DNA of 64,000 bases. It comes from Gemmatimonas phototrophica. Its GTDB lineage: Bacteria > Gemmatimonadota > Gemmatimonadetes > Gemmatimonadales > Gemmatimonadaceae. A program made the position numbers and the translations under genes. Shown here piece after piece: positions 52,655 through 60,583 of the stretch; the first letter of the stretch is position 1; each line of letters begins with the position of its first letter. The DNA is taken from assembly GCA_945869195.1 (NCBI GenBank), contig CAMBNV010000009.1:1-64000 (forward strand), read 5' to 3'. The notes under the pieces are model-generated. The model was given only the letters and a program-made list of their open reading frames with translations, was not told the DNA's origin and did not search any database.

Positions 52655-53487
52655 GCGCGTTCCCTGCTGCTGGGGGTGGACGAGACAACGAGAGTGCCGA
52701 CCGAGAGATCGGTGATCCCGTCGAGGCCGGCGATGCGGACGCGACCCACGCCGCGCCGGAGGGCCTGACTCGCGGCGTCGAGCTTCGCGCGCATCCCGCC
52801 CTGCACGATGCCGCGGGTGGTGAGTGCGTCGATTGCCACCGCGTCGATACTCGGAAGCACGACACCGTCTGTGAGCACGCCCGCGACGTCGGCGACGAAG
52901 ACGAGTTCGTCCGCGCCGAGCGCGGCGGCGATCGACGTCGCGGCGTCGTCGCCGTTCACGTTGAGCCCTGCGCCCGTCGTCGCGTCGCGGTCCCGCGCGA
53001 GTGGTGAGATCACCGGCACCCAATCGCTGTTGAGTAGATCGGTGAGGAGCGTCGCGTCTGTGATGACGTCGCCGCCCACCTGCCCGAAGGTCACGTCCGT
53101 GACGCGAGCCGTCAGCAGCCCGCCGTCCTCTCCACTAATCCCCACCGCGCGCACGCCCGTGCTGAGGAGCTGTGCGACCAGGCGCTTATTCACCGTGCCC
53201 GAGAGCACCATCCGCACGGCGTCCAGGTCGGCCGTGCTCGTGACGCGACGCCCATTCACGAAGACCGGCTCGACGCCCATCCGTCGCTGCAGTGCACTCA
53301 CTTCGTCGCCGCCGCCGTGTACGACGACCAGCCGCACACCCGTTGCCGCGACGGCCTGGGAGAGGCGCGTCGGCAATGAGGCGTCGCTCTGCGCGCGGCC
53401 ACCAATTTTCACGACACGCAGCCGCACCGGCGCTCCTGGGTGGGCCGCGGGAGGCTGCGCATCCGGCGGACTGCCCGTGTGCGTCAC
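52651..53487 (-). CDS. argB: Acetylglutamate kinase
   Basis: 278 residues of the amino-acid-kinase fold, phosphorylating N-acetylglutamate. It has VVKIGGRAQ at the phosphate-binding start, VVVHGGGDEVSALQRR, FVNGRRVTSTADLDAVRMVLSG (NAG-site region), NVNGDDAATSIAAALGAD and VADVAGVLTDGVVL, ending with GIVQGGMRAKLDAASQALRRG. The N-terminal 20 residues before VRLRVVKIGG are a Pro/Ala-rich extension. The GTG start overlaps the argC stop by 4 bp (GTGA). Feedback inhibition by arginine cannot be judged from the sequence. Confidence 0.9.
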   Translation of the reverse strand: MTHTGSPPDAQPPAAHPGAPVRLRVVKIGGRAQSDASLPTRLSQAVAATGVRLVVVHGGGDEVSALQRRMGVEPVFVNGRRVTSTADLDAVRMVLSGTVNKRLVAQLLSTGVRAVGISGEDGGLLTARVTDVTFGQVGGDVITDATLLTDLLNSDWVPVISPLARDRDATTGAGLNVNGDDAATSIAAALGADELVFVADVAGVLTDGVVLPSIDAVAIDALTTRGIVQGGMRAKLDAASQALRRGVGRVRIAGLDGITDLSVGTLVVSSTPSSRERA

Positions 53488-54449
53488 GCGGGAAGTCCGG
53501 TCGCTTCAGGGAGACCGAGCATGAGGTTCGCGTTCTGGAGCGCCTGGCCGGCCGCGCCTTTCATGAGATTATCGATCGCACTGAAGAGCTGAATCGTGGG
53601 CGTGCGTACGCCGCCCACCTGTCGGACGGCGATCCGCACGACGTTGCGGTGCGTCACCTGTCGGAGTTCCGGCAACGCCTGTTCAATCTCGATGAAGCGC
53701 TCGCCGGCGTAGCGCGTCCGCCAGGGGTCGAGCAGGTCCGTCAGTGGCCGGGCTAACGGGACGGTGATCGTGGAGAGGATTCCTCGCGCGACCGGGAGCA
53801 GGTGTGGGGTGAAGAGGAGGTCGACGTCGGCGCCATATTCCGTGGTCAGCGCGCGCATTTCATTCAGGTGACGATGCGCGTTTTCGACGCCGTACGCCCG
53901 AAAGTTCTCGGTGACTTCGCCGAAGAGCAGATCGAGTCGTGGCGAGAGTCCCGCCCCCGTGACGCCGCTCGCCGCAGAAATATTCACCTGCGCTCCCGAC
54001 GCGATCAGTCCCTGCTCGAAGAGTGGCGCGAGCGCGAGCAGCGCTGAGGTCGGATAGCAGCCGGGATTCGCCACGCACTCCGCGGAGCGGATCTGTTCGC
54101 GGCGGAGTTCGGTGAGACCATACGGAATGCCGTCGCTCGCGCCGTTACCAATACGGAGATCGGCCGAGAGGTCGACCACGCGTACGCCGGCAGCCCGTGC
54201 ACGGGCGACCCACTCCGCGCTCGTGCCATGCGGTAACGCCGAGAACACCAGGGCGGCCGCGTCAAGCCTGACCTCGTTGGTCCCGACGAAGGTCACGCGA
54301 CCGCCACGCGGCAACTCGACCGTCTCGCCGCGCTGCGAGTTCGCCGTCGCGAACGCGAGCGACAGTCCGTCGTGCCGCTGAATGAGTGAACAGAGCTCGC
54401 GTCCTGCATAGCCCGAGGCGCCAAGCACCCCAACTGGTATTTTATGCAC
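53484..54449 (-). CDS. argC: N-acetyl-gamma-glutamyl-phosphate reductase
   Basis: 321 residues. NADPH site PVGVLGASGYAGRELCSLIQ, SALPHGTSAEW, VVDLSADLRIG, and the active Cys in CVANPGCYPTSALLAL; the His-bearing end includes FTPHLLPVARGILSTITV. It reduces acetylglutamyl phosphate to the semialdehyde. It is first in the operon. The start codon is a GTG at 54449 sitting inside an inverted repeat; no Shine-Dalgarno precedes it and the -10 box ends only 9 nt away, which suggests a leaderless mRNA. Confidence 0.92.
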   Translation of the reverse strand: MHKIPVGVLGASGYAGRELCSLIQRHDGLSLAFATANSQRGETVELPRGGRVTFVGTNEVRLDAAALVFSALPHGTSAEWVARARAAGVRVVDLSADLRIGNGASDGIPYGLTELRREQIRSAECVANPGCYPTSALLALAPLFEQGLIASGAQVNISAASGVTGAGLSPRLDLLFGEVTENFRAYGVENAHRHLNEMRALTTEYGADVDLLFTPHLLPVARGILSTITVPLARPLTDLLDPWRTRYAGERFIEIEQALPELRQVTHRNVVRIAVRQVGGVRTPTIQLFSAIDNLMKGAAGQALQNANLMLGLPEATGLPA

Positions 54450-54468
54450 TGTAGGTGCATACTAATGC
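54443..54468. promoter_or_regulatory. ArgR-type operator over the argC start and -10 box
   Basis: Two overlapping palindromes: TATGCAC-TGTAG-GTGCATA (54443-54461) and GCATACTAATGC (54457-54468). The second matches the 12-bp core GCATAGTTATGC found before argH, and both fit the general ARG-box form TGCATA-nn-TATGCA. It covers the argC -10 element and start codon, so ArgR binding should block argCBD. Confidence 0.7.
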
Positions 54469-54487
54469 CATCTCTCCCACCAGACAA
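54459..54487 (-). promoter_or_regulatory. argC promoter
   Basis: Minus strand TTGTCT, 17-nt spacer, TAGTAT, with the -10 box inside the ArgR operator. Transcription should begin at or 1-3 nt before the GTG start codon. Confidence 0.55.
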
Positions 54488-54492
54488 GCTCC

Positions 54493-54521
54493 TTACCATT
54501 GCCGGAGGGTCGTGCTAGACT
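54493..54521 (+). promoter_or_regulatory. argR promoter
   Basis: Plus strand TTACCA, 17-nt spacer, TAGACT, about 21 bp ahead of the argR GTG. It is back to back with the argC promoter, about 25 bp away from the ArgR operator. Confidence 0.5.
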
Positions 54522-54542
54522 GCGACCAACGGAGGCAGCTCA

Positions 54543-55010
54543 GTGACCGCGAACAAGCGCGACCGGCAGCAGGCGATTTTGGAGCTGATTGGCACCCGAG
54601 AGATCGGGAGCCAGGAGGAGCTGCGCCAGCTGCTACTGAAAGGCGGGTGGGACGTCACGCAGTCGACGCTCTCGCGTGACCTACGGGACCTGCGTATCGC
54701 GCGCATTCCGACCGACGATGGACTCCGGTACGTGGTGAACGAGGGGGCGGAAGAGAGTGCGCGAGCGCCGCTCTCCGCTCTCCTGCCCCAGCTGCTGGTG
54801 CGATTGGATAGCGTGAGTCATATGATCGTACTCAAGACGGTGAGTGGCGGAGCGCAGACGATCGCGCATGCCCTCGACCGTGAGGCGAGCGCCGACATCG
54901 TCGGCACGATCGCCGGCGACGACACCATCCTGATGATCTGCCGCAGCGATCACGCCCGTGAACGGATCGCGCGTCGCCTCGCTTCTCTCGGAATTCGTTC
55001 CGGTTTGTGA
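54543..55010 (+). CDS. argR: Arginine repressor
   Basis: 155 residues. The N-terminal winged helix (RQQAILELIGTREIGSQEELRQLL then VTQSTLSRDLRDLRIARIP) carries the SRDL recognition motif. The C-terminal oligomerisation domain (LVRLDSVSHMIVLKTVSGGAQTIAHALD, DIVGTIAGDDTILMICR) has the GTIAGDDT arginine-binding loop. ArgR hexamers bind ARG boxes when arginine is high. GTG start with GGAGG at a good distance. It diverges from argC and is followed by argH, which has its own operator. Confidence 0.93.
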   Translation: MTANKRDRQQAILELIGTREIGSQEELRQLLLKGGWDVTQSTLSRDLRDLRIARIPTDDGLRYVVNEGAEESARAPLSALLPQLLVRLDSVSHMIVLKTVSGGAQTIAHALDREASADIVGTIAGDDTILMICRSDHARERIARRLASLGIRSGL

Positions 55011-55021
55011 TCCCTGTATTT

Positions 55022-55037
55022 TCGCATAGTTATGCGA
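55022..55037 (+). promoter_or_regulatory. ArgR-type operator upstream of argH
   Basis: TCGCATA-GT-TATGCGA, a perfect 16-bp palindrome, 12 bp after the argR stop and 71 bp before argH. Its core GCATAGTTATGC matches the core of the argC operator. A TTGTGA at 55005 with 16-17 nt spacing to TAGTTA would place the palindrome over the -10 box. Confidence 0.7.
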
Positions 55038-55107
55038 GTTCTCTGCCCCTCAGCGCGATTCCCTGCTGCTCGGTCAGTGACGGACTCGCGTCCTCGAGGA
55101 TTCGCCA

Positions 55108-56487
55108 ATGAGTGGGACCGAACACAAGCTGTGGGGTGGCCGTTTTGCCGGGGGCCCTGCCCCAGCGCTCGTCGCTGTCAATCGATCGATCACGACCGAT
55201 CTGCGACTCTGGCCCTTTGACATCCAACTCTCCCAGGCCTGGGCCCGCGGCCTCGTGAGCGCGGGCGTACTTACGGCGCCCGAGGCGGAGGCGGTCGTGG
55301 CGGGGCTTGATCGCGTCGCTGGTCGTATCGCAGCAGGCGAAGCGCCCATGGCCTCCGATGAGGATGTGCACACCTTCGTCGACCGCCTGCTCCATGTAGA
55401 GGCCGGCGAGCCCGCCAGTCGGCTGCACACCGGCCGGAGCCGCAACGACCAGGTCGCCACGGGCACTCGTCTCTGGGCCATGGACGCCTGTGATCGCGTC
55501 ACCCTGATGGTCCGGGAGGTACAGGGCGCGTTGGTGGCGCAGGCCGAGTTGCATGTGGAGGCGCTGATGCCCGCCTATACCCACCTGCAACGCGCGCAGC
55601 CCGTCTCCGTCTGCCACTGGCTGCTCTCGCACTTTTGGCCGTTGGAGCGCGATCTCGCGCGCCTCGCCGCGGCGCGTGCCGGAGCCGCAGTGCTTCCGCT
55701 TGGCTCAGGTGCGATTGCCGGCTCGGCTTTTCCTGTGCCGCGCGAACAGCTGCGCGAGGTCCTGGGGTTTCAGTCGATCTCACCTAACTCGATTGACGCT
55801 GTGGGCGATCGCGACTTCGTCGCCGAGGTGCTCTTTGCACTCTCGCTCTTAGGGGCGCACCTCTCCCGGATCGGAGAGGATCTGATTCTGTTCGGTTCCA
55901 GTGAGTTTGGCTTCGTCCGGTTTGGCGATGCCTTCTCCACCGGCTCGTCGATGATGCCGCAGAAGCGCAATCCCGACGCGCTGGAACTCGCGCGTGGGTC
56001 CGGTGCCAGGCTGCTCGGAGATCTGACGGCATTACTCGCGACACTCAAGGGGCTACCGAGCGGCTACAACAAGGACCTGCAAGAGGACAAACGCTCCCTC
56101 TTCGGGGCCGTCGATGCCGTGACGCTGCTCCTTCCCGCGGTCGCCGGTTCCATCGCAACACTCACGTTCGATCGCGCACGAATGCGGGCGGCCGTGACGA
56201 GTGCGATGATGGCGACCGACCTCGCGGACTATCTTGTGCGCAAGCGCGTGACCTTCCGGGACTCACATGGGGCCGTGGGACGCTTGGTGCGTGAAGCCGA
56301 AGAAAAGGGCATCGAGATGACCGCACTGTCGTTCGAGAGCTACGCGAAAGCCCATCCCGCCTTTGATCGCGACGTGTACGCCGAACTGGACCCCGAAAGC
56401 TCCCTGAGGCACCGAGAGCTCCCAGGAGGAACCGGTCTGATGGCCGTTCGCGAGCAGCTGCGAGTCGCCGCCGCGTTGCTTCAATAG
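55108..56487 (+). CDS. argH: Argininosuccinate lyase
   Basis: 459 residues of the fumarase/aspartase superfamily, splitting argininosuccinate into arginine and fumarate. Signatures: KLWGGRFAGG, SRLHTGRSRNDQVATGTRLW, AYTHLQRAQPVSVCHWL, GSSMMPQKRNPDALELARG (flexible catalytic loop) and KGLPSGYNKDLQEDKRSLF. An upstream GAGG is well placed. argG, which would supply its substrate, is not in the window. It is read from the ArgR-controlled promoter and ends before an AT-rich terminator. Fumarate made here can enter the class I fumarase at 36870. Confidence 0.94.
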   Translation: MSGTEHKLWGGRFAGGPAPALVAVNRSITTDLRLWPFDIQLSQAWARGLVSAGVLTAPEAEAVVAGLDRVAGRIAAGEAPMASDEDVHTFVDRLLHVEAGEPASRLHTGRSRNDQVATGTRLWAMDACDRVTLMVREVQGALVAQAELHVEALMPAYTHLQRAQPVSVCHWLLSHFWPLERDLARLAAARAGAAVLPLGSGAIAGSAFPVPREQLREVLGFQSISPNSIDAVGDRDFVAEVLFALSLLGAHLSRIGEDLILFGSSEFGFVRFGDAFSTGSSMMPQKRNPDALELARGSGARLLGDLTALLATLKGLPSGYNKDLQEDKRSLFGAVDAVTLLLPAVAGSIATLTFDRARMRAAVTSAMMATDLADYLVRKRVTFRDSHGAVGRLVREAEEKGIEMTALSFESYAKAHPAFDRDVYAELDPESSLRHRELPGGTGLMAVREQLRVAAALLQ

Positions 56488-56533
56488 CGCGACAGATTCT
56501 TCTGGTAGCTGTGTAAATTGTTCTATTACATGA

Positions 56534-56582
56534 AGTTAGTAATATACTAATATTTTAGTATATTAAACTTTTTTGTTTTTCT
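56534..56582 (+). terminator. AT-rich intrinsic terminator after argH
   Basis: TAATATACTAA, loop TATT, TTAGTATATTA is a perfect 11-bp stem, extended by AGTT/AACT past a 2-nt bulge, and followed by TTTTTTGTTTTTC. An unusually AT-rich but structurally complete terminator. Confidence 0.75.
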
Positions 56583-56663
56583 AAAACCGATCAATTGTTT
56601 TTGCTGCTTTGTGTGTTTCTGCCAGAAACCGAGTATGTGTTTGTTGAGACAACTTTTCTATGG

Positions 56664-56695
56664 TATTGACAGTCAATAACTTAACTTGTTATCAT
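56664..56695 (+). promoter_or_regulatory. Promoter with palindromic operator for the HTH-like gene
   Basis: TTGACA at 56666, 18-nt spacer, TATCAT at 56690. The palindrome TATTGAC-A-GTCAATA (56664-56678) overlaps the -35 box exactly, so a dimeric repressor, perhaps the gene product itself, could bind there. AAGGA precedes the ATG at 56723. Confidence 0.6.
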
Positions 56696-56722
56696 TAAAT
56701 ATTCTTGTACTAAGGAATATTT

Positions 56723-57097
56723 ATGAGAGCAGTAACAACAGCGACAGCAGCAGTCGCTCTTGGAATGCGCAGGAAGGCACTCGATAACCTTCTCGGCCGC
56801 ATTGACCTTCCAGCGGTCACTCCAGGCCGCCAGGGGGTGGAACGCCGCATTCCAGTGGCGCTGCTTCCCGAGTTGTTTCTGACAGCGGAACTTGTCGGTG
56901 AACTCAGTATTTCGGTTCGTTCTGCTTTCGCGCTCGCGCGACGCTTGGGGCAGGGAATGGCTCCGATCGGACCGTTCCTTCAGGTCATGGTAGACACCGC
57001 GGCGATTCAGCGGGAGATAGATCGGCGGCTCGAAGTCGCGATCGAGACGGTCGTGCGTCGTCCAAGGGGGCGCCCACGGATGTCACCGGGGCCGTGA
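56723..57097 (+). CDS. Small putative DNA-binding protein
   Basis: 124 residues. The N-terminal part (TTATAAVALGMRRKALDNLL, GRQGVERRIP, LLPELFLTAEL) looks like a MerR- or excisionase-like helix-turn-helix followed by a wing. A helix (SVRSAFALARRL) and a basic tail (RRPRGRPRM) follow; the tail resembles an AT-hook (RGRP). Good AAGGA Shine-Dalgarno and its own promoter with operator. Codon choice near the start is less GC-biased than in the neighbours, as is the upstream island. It may be an autoregulated regulator of foreign origin. The family is not firmly identified. Confidence 0.6.
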   Translation: MRAVTTATAAVALGMRRKALDNLLGRIDLPAVTPGRQGVERRIPVALLPELFLTAELVGELSISVRSAFALARRLGQGMAPIGPFLQVMVDTAAIQREIDRRLEVAIETVVRRPRGRPRMSPGP

Positions 57098-57123
57098 TTC
57101 TGTTCGCTTGCGAGGGGGATGCA

Positions 57124-57157
57124 AAAGGCGCCCGGAGCAGAAGCTCCGGGCGCCTTT
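57124..57157. terminator. Bidirectional terminator between the HTH-like gene and csp
   Basis: AAAGGCGCCCGGAGC, loop AGAA, GCTCCGGGCGCCTTT: a perfect 15-bp stem with A and T ends, between two convergent genes. Confidence 0.9.
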
Positions 57158-57176
57158 CGATCGTGCACGGCGTGGC

Positions 57177-57386
57177 TTACGAAACCTTCGAGACGTTCTC
57201 AGCAGCGGGGCCCTTGGCTCCCTGCACGATGTCGAACTCGACGGCATCGCCCTCTGCGAGTGACTTGAAACCGGAACCCTGGATCGCGCTGTAATGCACG
57301 AAGCAATCCTTGGTGCCGTTGTCCGGGGTGATGAACCCGAAGCCCTTCGCATCGTTGAACCACTTCACCTTGCCGGTCGTACGCAT
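57177..57386 (-). CDS. Cold-shock domain protein
   Basis: 69 residues, a complete CspA-type OB fold: [18 protein letters not shown] (RNP1 KGFGFI), CFVHYSAI (RNP2-like) and [24 protein letters not shown]. It binds RNA or single-stranded DNA as a chaperone. A strong AGGAG lies before the ATG. The 200-bp leader upstream contains a CACGGG...CCCGTG hairpin (57451-57475), usual for cold-inducible csp genes. The sequence is the reference for the deleted copy at 39048-39167. Confidence 0.93.
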   Translation of the reverse strand: MRTTGKVKWFNDAKGFGFITPDNGTKDCFVHYSAIQGSGFKSLAEGDAVEFDIVQGAKGPAAENVSKVS

Positions 57387-57597
57387 TCCCTACTCCTGAT
57401 TTGGTGATTGTTGCCGGGAGCGGAACACGCCGACCCTGCACAATCGAGATCACGGGACGAAATAGATCCCCCGTGCTAGACCATCCACTCAGAGAGTCCG
57501 AGGGACGGAGGGAACGTATGGTGGTTTTAGCGAGTGCGCAACCCCCCACCTCGCCTACCTCGTCTTTTCGCCGCCCGGAGAGGGCCGGCCCCTCGAC
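57387..57597. other. csp leader region
   Basis: About 210 bp between the csp start and the end of the next minus-strand gene. A hairpin CACGGG...CCCGTG at 57451-57475 lies in the likely 5' leader of csp. No ORF of note and no second hairpin with a T-run. Confidence 0.4.
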
Positions 57598-58065
57598 TCA
57601 GGGAAGAGGCCGGGTGGCGTCCGCTCCAACTACCCGGTACGAGACGACGAAGTACGGGGTGTCGCCTAGGCAGCTTGTCGGCAGCCCTCGGTGCTCGTCG
57701 TACTGGACGGCCACGCGCCCCGCCCCCATATCGCGCTCCAGGGCGCTCGCGAGGGAGTCGTTCCGGATAGTGAAGGTGAATATCTGAGGCGAGACGCCCG
57801 GGGCGGTCGCCATCGCGAGCTCGCCCTCCCAGGTTTTACAGACCCAGCCCTTCCTCGAGAGCTTTTGGACGTAGCCAGTCCGTGTCCCGCTCGAGTAGGC
57901 GTAGCTCATGGCCGCGGCCGACCAGAGCAGAAGCCCCGATAGAGGCAGGCCGAACAGGGTAAGGATCATGAGCTTCCCCCAATGTCGCCGAGCAAAGCCC
58001 GGCCGACGATCTTGGGCGCTCGTGGGTTCGGCGTTCGGCGCGCGCGGGGGGTCGTTTTGGGCCAT
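57598..58065 (-). CDS. Membrane-anchored protein of unknown function
   Basis: 155 residues from MAQNDPPRAPNAEP (ATG 58065). One membrane segment (LMILTLFGLPLSGLLLWSAAAM) follows a polar N-terminus, then a soluble domain with SYAYSSGTRTGYVQKLSRKG, VCKTWEGELAMAT, SPQIFTFTIRNDSLA and GLPTSCLGDTPYFVVSYRVV. The YSxGxRxGxxxKxSRKGxxxKTWEGE pattern recurs in a family of small uncharacterised membrane proteins, some mislabelled as 6-phosphogluconate dehydrogenase in databases as I recall. No catalytic motif is visible. The longer ORF start is not supported. Confidence 0.6.
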   Translation of the reverse strand: MAQNDPPRAPNAEPTSAQDRRPGFARRHWGKLMILTLFGLPLSGLLLWSAAAMSYAYSSGTRTGYVQKLSRKGWVCKTWEGELAMATAPGVSPQIFTFTIRNDSLASALERDMGAGRVAVQYDEHRGLPTSCLGDTPYFVVSYRVVGADATRPLP

Positions 58066-58220
58066 AACAGTGCTCTCTTGGTCGGGAGGAATCGGCGGAA
58101 GGATAGTAAGTTGTTCAGGGCAGGGTGGGGTAGGGTAGGGAGTGGGCGTGCACCACCGACCCATCCCCAACTCTCCGACTGCCTGTTCTGCCGACGTATT
58201 CACCTCATGCCCTAACGTCC

Positions 58221-59450
58221 GTGCCGCCCTTCAAGCCCCGCCGCACCTCCGTCACTGCCAGTGTGGGTGGCGTGCTGGTGGGTTCGACCCAACCGGTCGT
58301 CGTCCAGTCGATGACGAATACCGACACCGCCGACGCCGATGCGACGGCGATGCAGGTGGCCGCGCTCGCGAAAGCCGGATCGCAACTCGTGCGGATCACC
58401 GTGAACAACGACGCGGCGGCGGCGGCCGTGCCGGAACTCGCCGCGCGCCTAGCCGACATGGGTGTCACCGTGCCGATCATCGGTGACTTCCACTACAACG
58501 GACATCTGCTGCTCCGGAAGTATCCGAAGGCGGCGGCACTACTCGCCAAGTATCGGATCAATCCTGGTAACGTCGGAACCAAGCGGCGCGACGACAACTT
58601 CCGCACGATTGTCGAGGTGGCGGTCGAATACCAGAAGCCGGTGCGGATCGGTGTGAACTGGGGATCGCTCGATCAGGACCTGCTCACCCAGTTGATGGAC
58701 AAGAACGCGGCGCGCGCGGACCCCGTCGATGCGAAAGAGGTCTACTTCGAGGCGATGCTGGAGTCGGCGCTGCGCTCCGCAGCGCTCGCCGAAGAGTCCG
58801 GCCTGCGACACGACCAGATCCTCATCTCCGCGAAGATTTCGCAGGTGCAGGATCTCGTCACCGTGTATCGCCGTCTCGCGGCGCGTTGCGATTACCCGTT
58901 GCACCTCGGGCTGACAGAGGCGGGACTCGGCACCAAGGGTGTCGTCGCCACCACGGCGGCGCTCGCCATCCTGCTGAGCGAGGGGATTGGCGACACGATC
59001 CGCGTGTCGCTCACGCCGCGCCCCGGCGGAGATCGCACCGAGGAGGTCGTGGTGGCGCAGCAGATCCTACAGTCCCTGGAGCTGCGCTCCTTCACGCCAC
59101 AGGTCACGGCCTGTCCGGGATGCGGGCGCACCACCTCGACGTTTTTCCAGCAGATGGCCGAAGATATTCAGAACTACCTTCGCGAGCAGATGCCCCTGTG
59201 GAAGGATTCACATCCCGGCGTCGAGGAGATGAAGGTCGCCGTGATGGGCTGTGTGGTGAATGGTCCGGGCGAGTCGAAACATGCGAATCTCGGCATCTCC
59301 CTCCCCGGCACGTTCGAGGATCCGAAGGCGCCGGTCTATGTGGACGGCAAGCTCCGCGTCACGCTCAAGGGTGACCATATCGTGGCCGAGTTCTTGGAGA
59401 TCCTCAACGAGTATGTCGCGCGCACCTATCCGGCGGTCGAGCGGGTCTGA
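58221..59450 (+). CDS. ispG: (E)-4-hydroxy-3-methylbut-2-enyl-diphosphate synthase
   Basis: 409 residues from a GTG at 58221. IspG (GcpE) is the penultimate enzyme of the MEP isoprenoid pathway, with an Fe-S cluster. Signatures: [52 protein letters not shown], and the cluster ligands in [14 protein letters not shown] and [18 protein letters not shown]. Length is typical of the short bacterial form. It diverges from the small membrane protein across 155 bp. Other MEP genes are not in this window. Confidence 0.95.
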   Translation: MPPFKPRRTSVTASVGGVLVGSTQPVVVQSMTNTDTADADATAMQVAALAKAGSQLVRITVNNDAAAAAVPELAARLADMGVTVPIIGDFHYNGHLLLRKYPKAAALLAKYRINPGNVGTKRRDDNFRTIVEVAVEYQKPVRIGVNWGSLDQDLLTQLMDKNAARADPVDAKEVYFEAMLESALRSAALAEESGLRHDQILISAKISQVQDLVTVYRRLAARCDYPLHLGLTEAGLGTKGVVATTAALAILLSEGIGDTIRVSLTPRPGGDRTEEVVVAQQILQSLELRSFTPQVTACPGCGRTTSTFFQQMAEDIQNYLREQMPLWKDSHPGVEEMKVAVMGCVVNGPGESKHANLGISLPGTFEDPKAPVYVDGKLRVTLKGDHIVAEFLEILNEYVARTYPAVERV

Positions 59451-59489
59451 CGGCGGCCGTGTCCGCAGAGGACGCGGCGAGGCGGTGCG

Positions 59490-60086
59490 TTAGACCGACG
59501 CGAGCCGGTCGACGAGATACGTCAGCTCGCTCATGATCGGGGCGTCGAACCCCACGGCCTTCAGGCGGTCACAGACGCCGCGATGCCAGACGAGTGTCCT
59601 GTCGCGCCCACCGTGGAATCGGCCCCAGACCGAGTCGGCATCGATCGTGCGGCCCAGGTCGGCGAGGATCGTGCCCGCGTGGTGGACCTTGTCGGCCGCA
59701 CAGACCCAACGCGCGAGCTCTCCCGCGTCGACGAGGCGTGCGAGGTAGTCGGCGCGCGCCTCGTCGCGGGAGAACTCGACGCCGTCGTCGTCGAGCCGGC
59801 GCTTGGTCACGGCCAGGACCGCGCCCAGCACCTCTGCTCCGAACTTCGACCCGATTCGTTCCTCGAGCGCGTCGCGCGACCACCCGTTGCGAACGCAGTC
59901 CTCGATCACGTCATGGAGAATTCCAGCGACCACCGCGTCCTCGACGCACCCGTAGCGCGTGAGGATGATCGCGACATTCGCGGGCTGCGTGAGATAGGGC
60001 AACCGCGTGCCCTTCCGCACCTGGCGGTCATGGTGCTTCGCGGCGAAGGCGAAGGCGTGGTTGATACGGTCGGAGTAGCCTGTCAT
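59490..60086 (-). CDS. HD-domain hydrolase (ppGpp hydrolase-like)
   Basis: 198 residues from MTGYSDRINHAFAFA (60086). This is an HD hydrolase related to the N-terminal half of RelA/SpoT and Mesh1: FAAKHHDRQVRKGTRLPYLT, VVAGILHDVIEDC (HD-ED core) and CAADKVHHAGTILAD (a KxH ligand). Small alarmone hydrolases of this sort degrade ppGpp or similar pyrophosphates, but the substrate must be tested. No synthetase domain is present. The extra 13 track residues lack support. Confidence 0.78.
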   Translation of the reverse strand: MTGYSDRINHAFAFAAKHHDRQVRKGTRLPYLTQPANVAIILTRYGCVEDAVVAGILHDVIEDCVRNGWSRDALEERIGSKFGAEVLGAVLAVTKRRLDDDGVEFSRDEARADYLARLVDAGELARWVCAADKVHHAGTILADLGRTIDADSVWGRFHGGRDRTLVWHRGVCDRLKAVGFDAPIMSELTYLVDRLASV

Positions 60087-60137
60087 AGCGTGCGTGGGAG
60101 AAACATAGCCGTGCGAGGCCGCCAAAGCATGAACACA

Positions 60138-60581
60138 CTACCGGACGATCGCCGACGCCAGTTGGAGATGGAACAGTGTCAGCGCGCACCCCTGGATGAC
60201 CACGCCAGCCCCTGCGCCAATCAGTCCGAGACGACGCTCCAACCTCCATCCGACGACGACCAGCGTCACGCCCACGGCGATGGAGCTGAGATCGAGCCCG
60301 ATGTTGAGCCAGACGAATCGGTCGAGTGACACCGCACCGGCGAGATCGCGCAGCTGGAGTCCCCGGCGCATCCCCGTCGCGACGACCAACTCGATCAGCC
60401 CCCACGCGACCGACTGAATCGCGAATTGCGTGAGTAGCGTGGAGCCAAATCGCCGCACCCGGACCAGCGCGATCATCGCCGTACCAACACCGACGGAGAG
60501 CGCCGCCCAGACGAGGAGCTTGAGCACGTGCAGTCGCTCTACATCGAGTAGCGTATCGGCCCACTGTCCCTGTACGAGCAT
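60138..60581 (-). CDS. Small four-helix membrane protein
   Basis: 147 residues with four hydrophobic stretches (HVLKLLVWAALSVGVGTAMIA, FAIQSVAWGLIELVVA, FVWLNIGLDLSSIAVGVTLVV, GAGAGVVIQGCALTLF). The first and third loops carry conserved Arg residues. It resembles small uncharacterised membrane proteins (DUF6992-like). It runs 2 bp from the polysaccharide-kinase-like gene upstream and 51 bp ahead of the HD gene, so it probably belongs to one operon. Function unknown. Confidence 0.6.
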   Translation of the reverse strand: MLVQGQWADTLLDVERLHVLKLLVWAALSVGVGTAMIALVRVRRFGSTLLTQFAIQSVAWGLIELVVATGMRRGLQLRDLAGAVSLDRFVWLNIGLDLSSIAVGVTLVVVGWRLERRLGLIGAGAGVVIQGCALTLFHLQLASAIVR

Positions 60582-60583
60582 GC

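Larger units (their letters stand above)
56488..56722. other. AT-rich island between argH and a small HTH-like gene
   Basis: 235 bp of strongly AT-rich DNA in an otherwise GC-rich region. It holds the argH terminator, T-rich stretches (GTTTTTCTAAAACC, CAATTGTTTTTGC), an IR GTTG-AGA-CAAC near 56644, and a promoter with an overlapping palindrome. No ORF is apparent. Confidence 0.7.
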
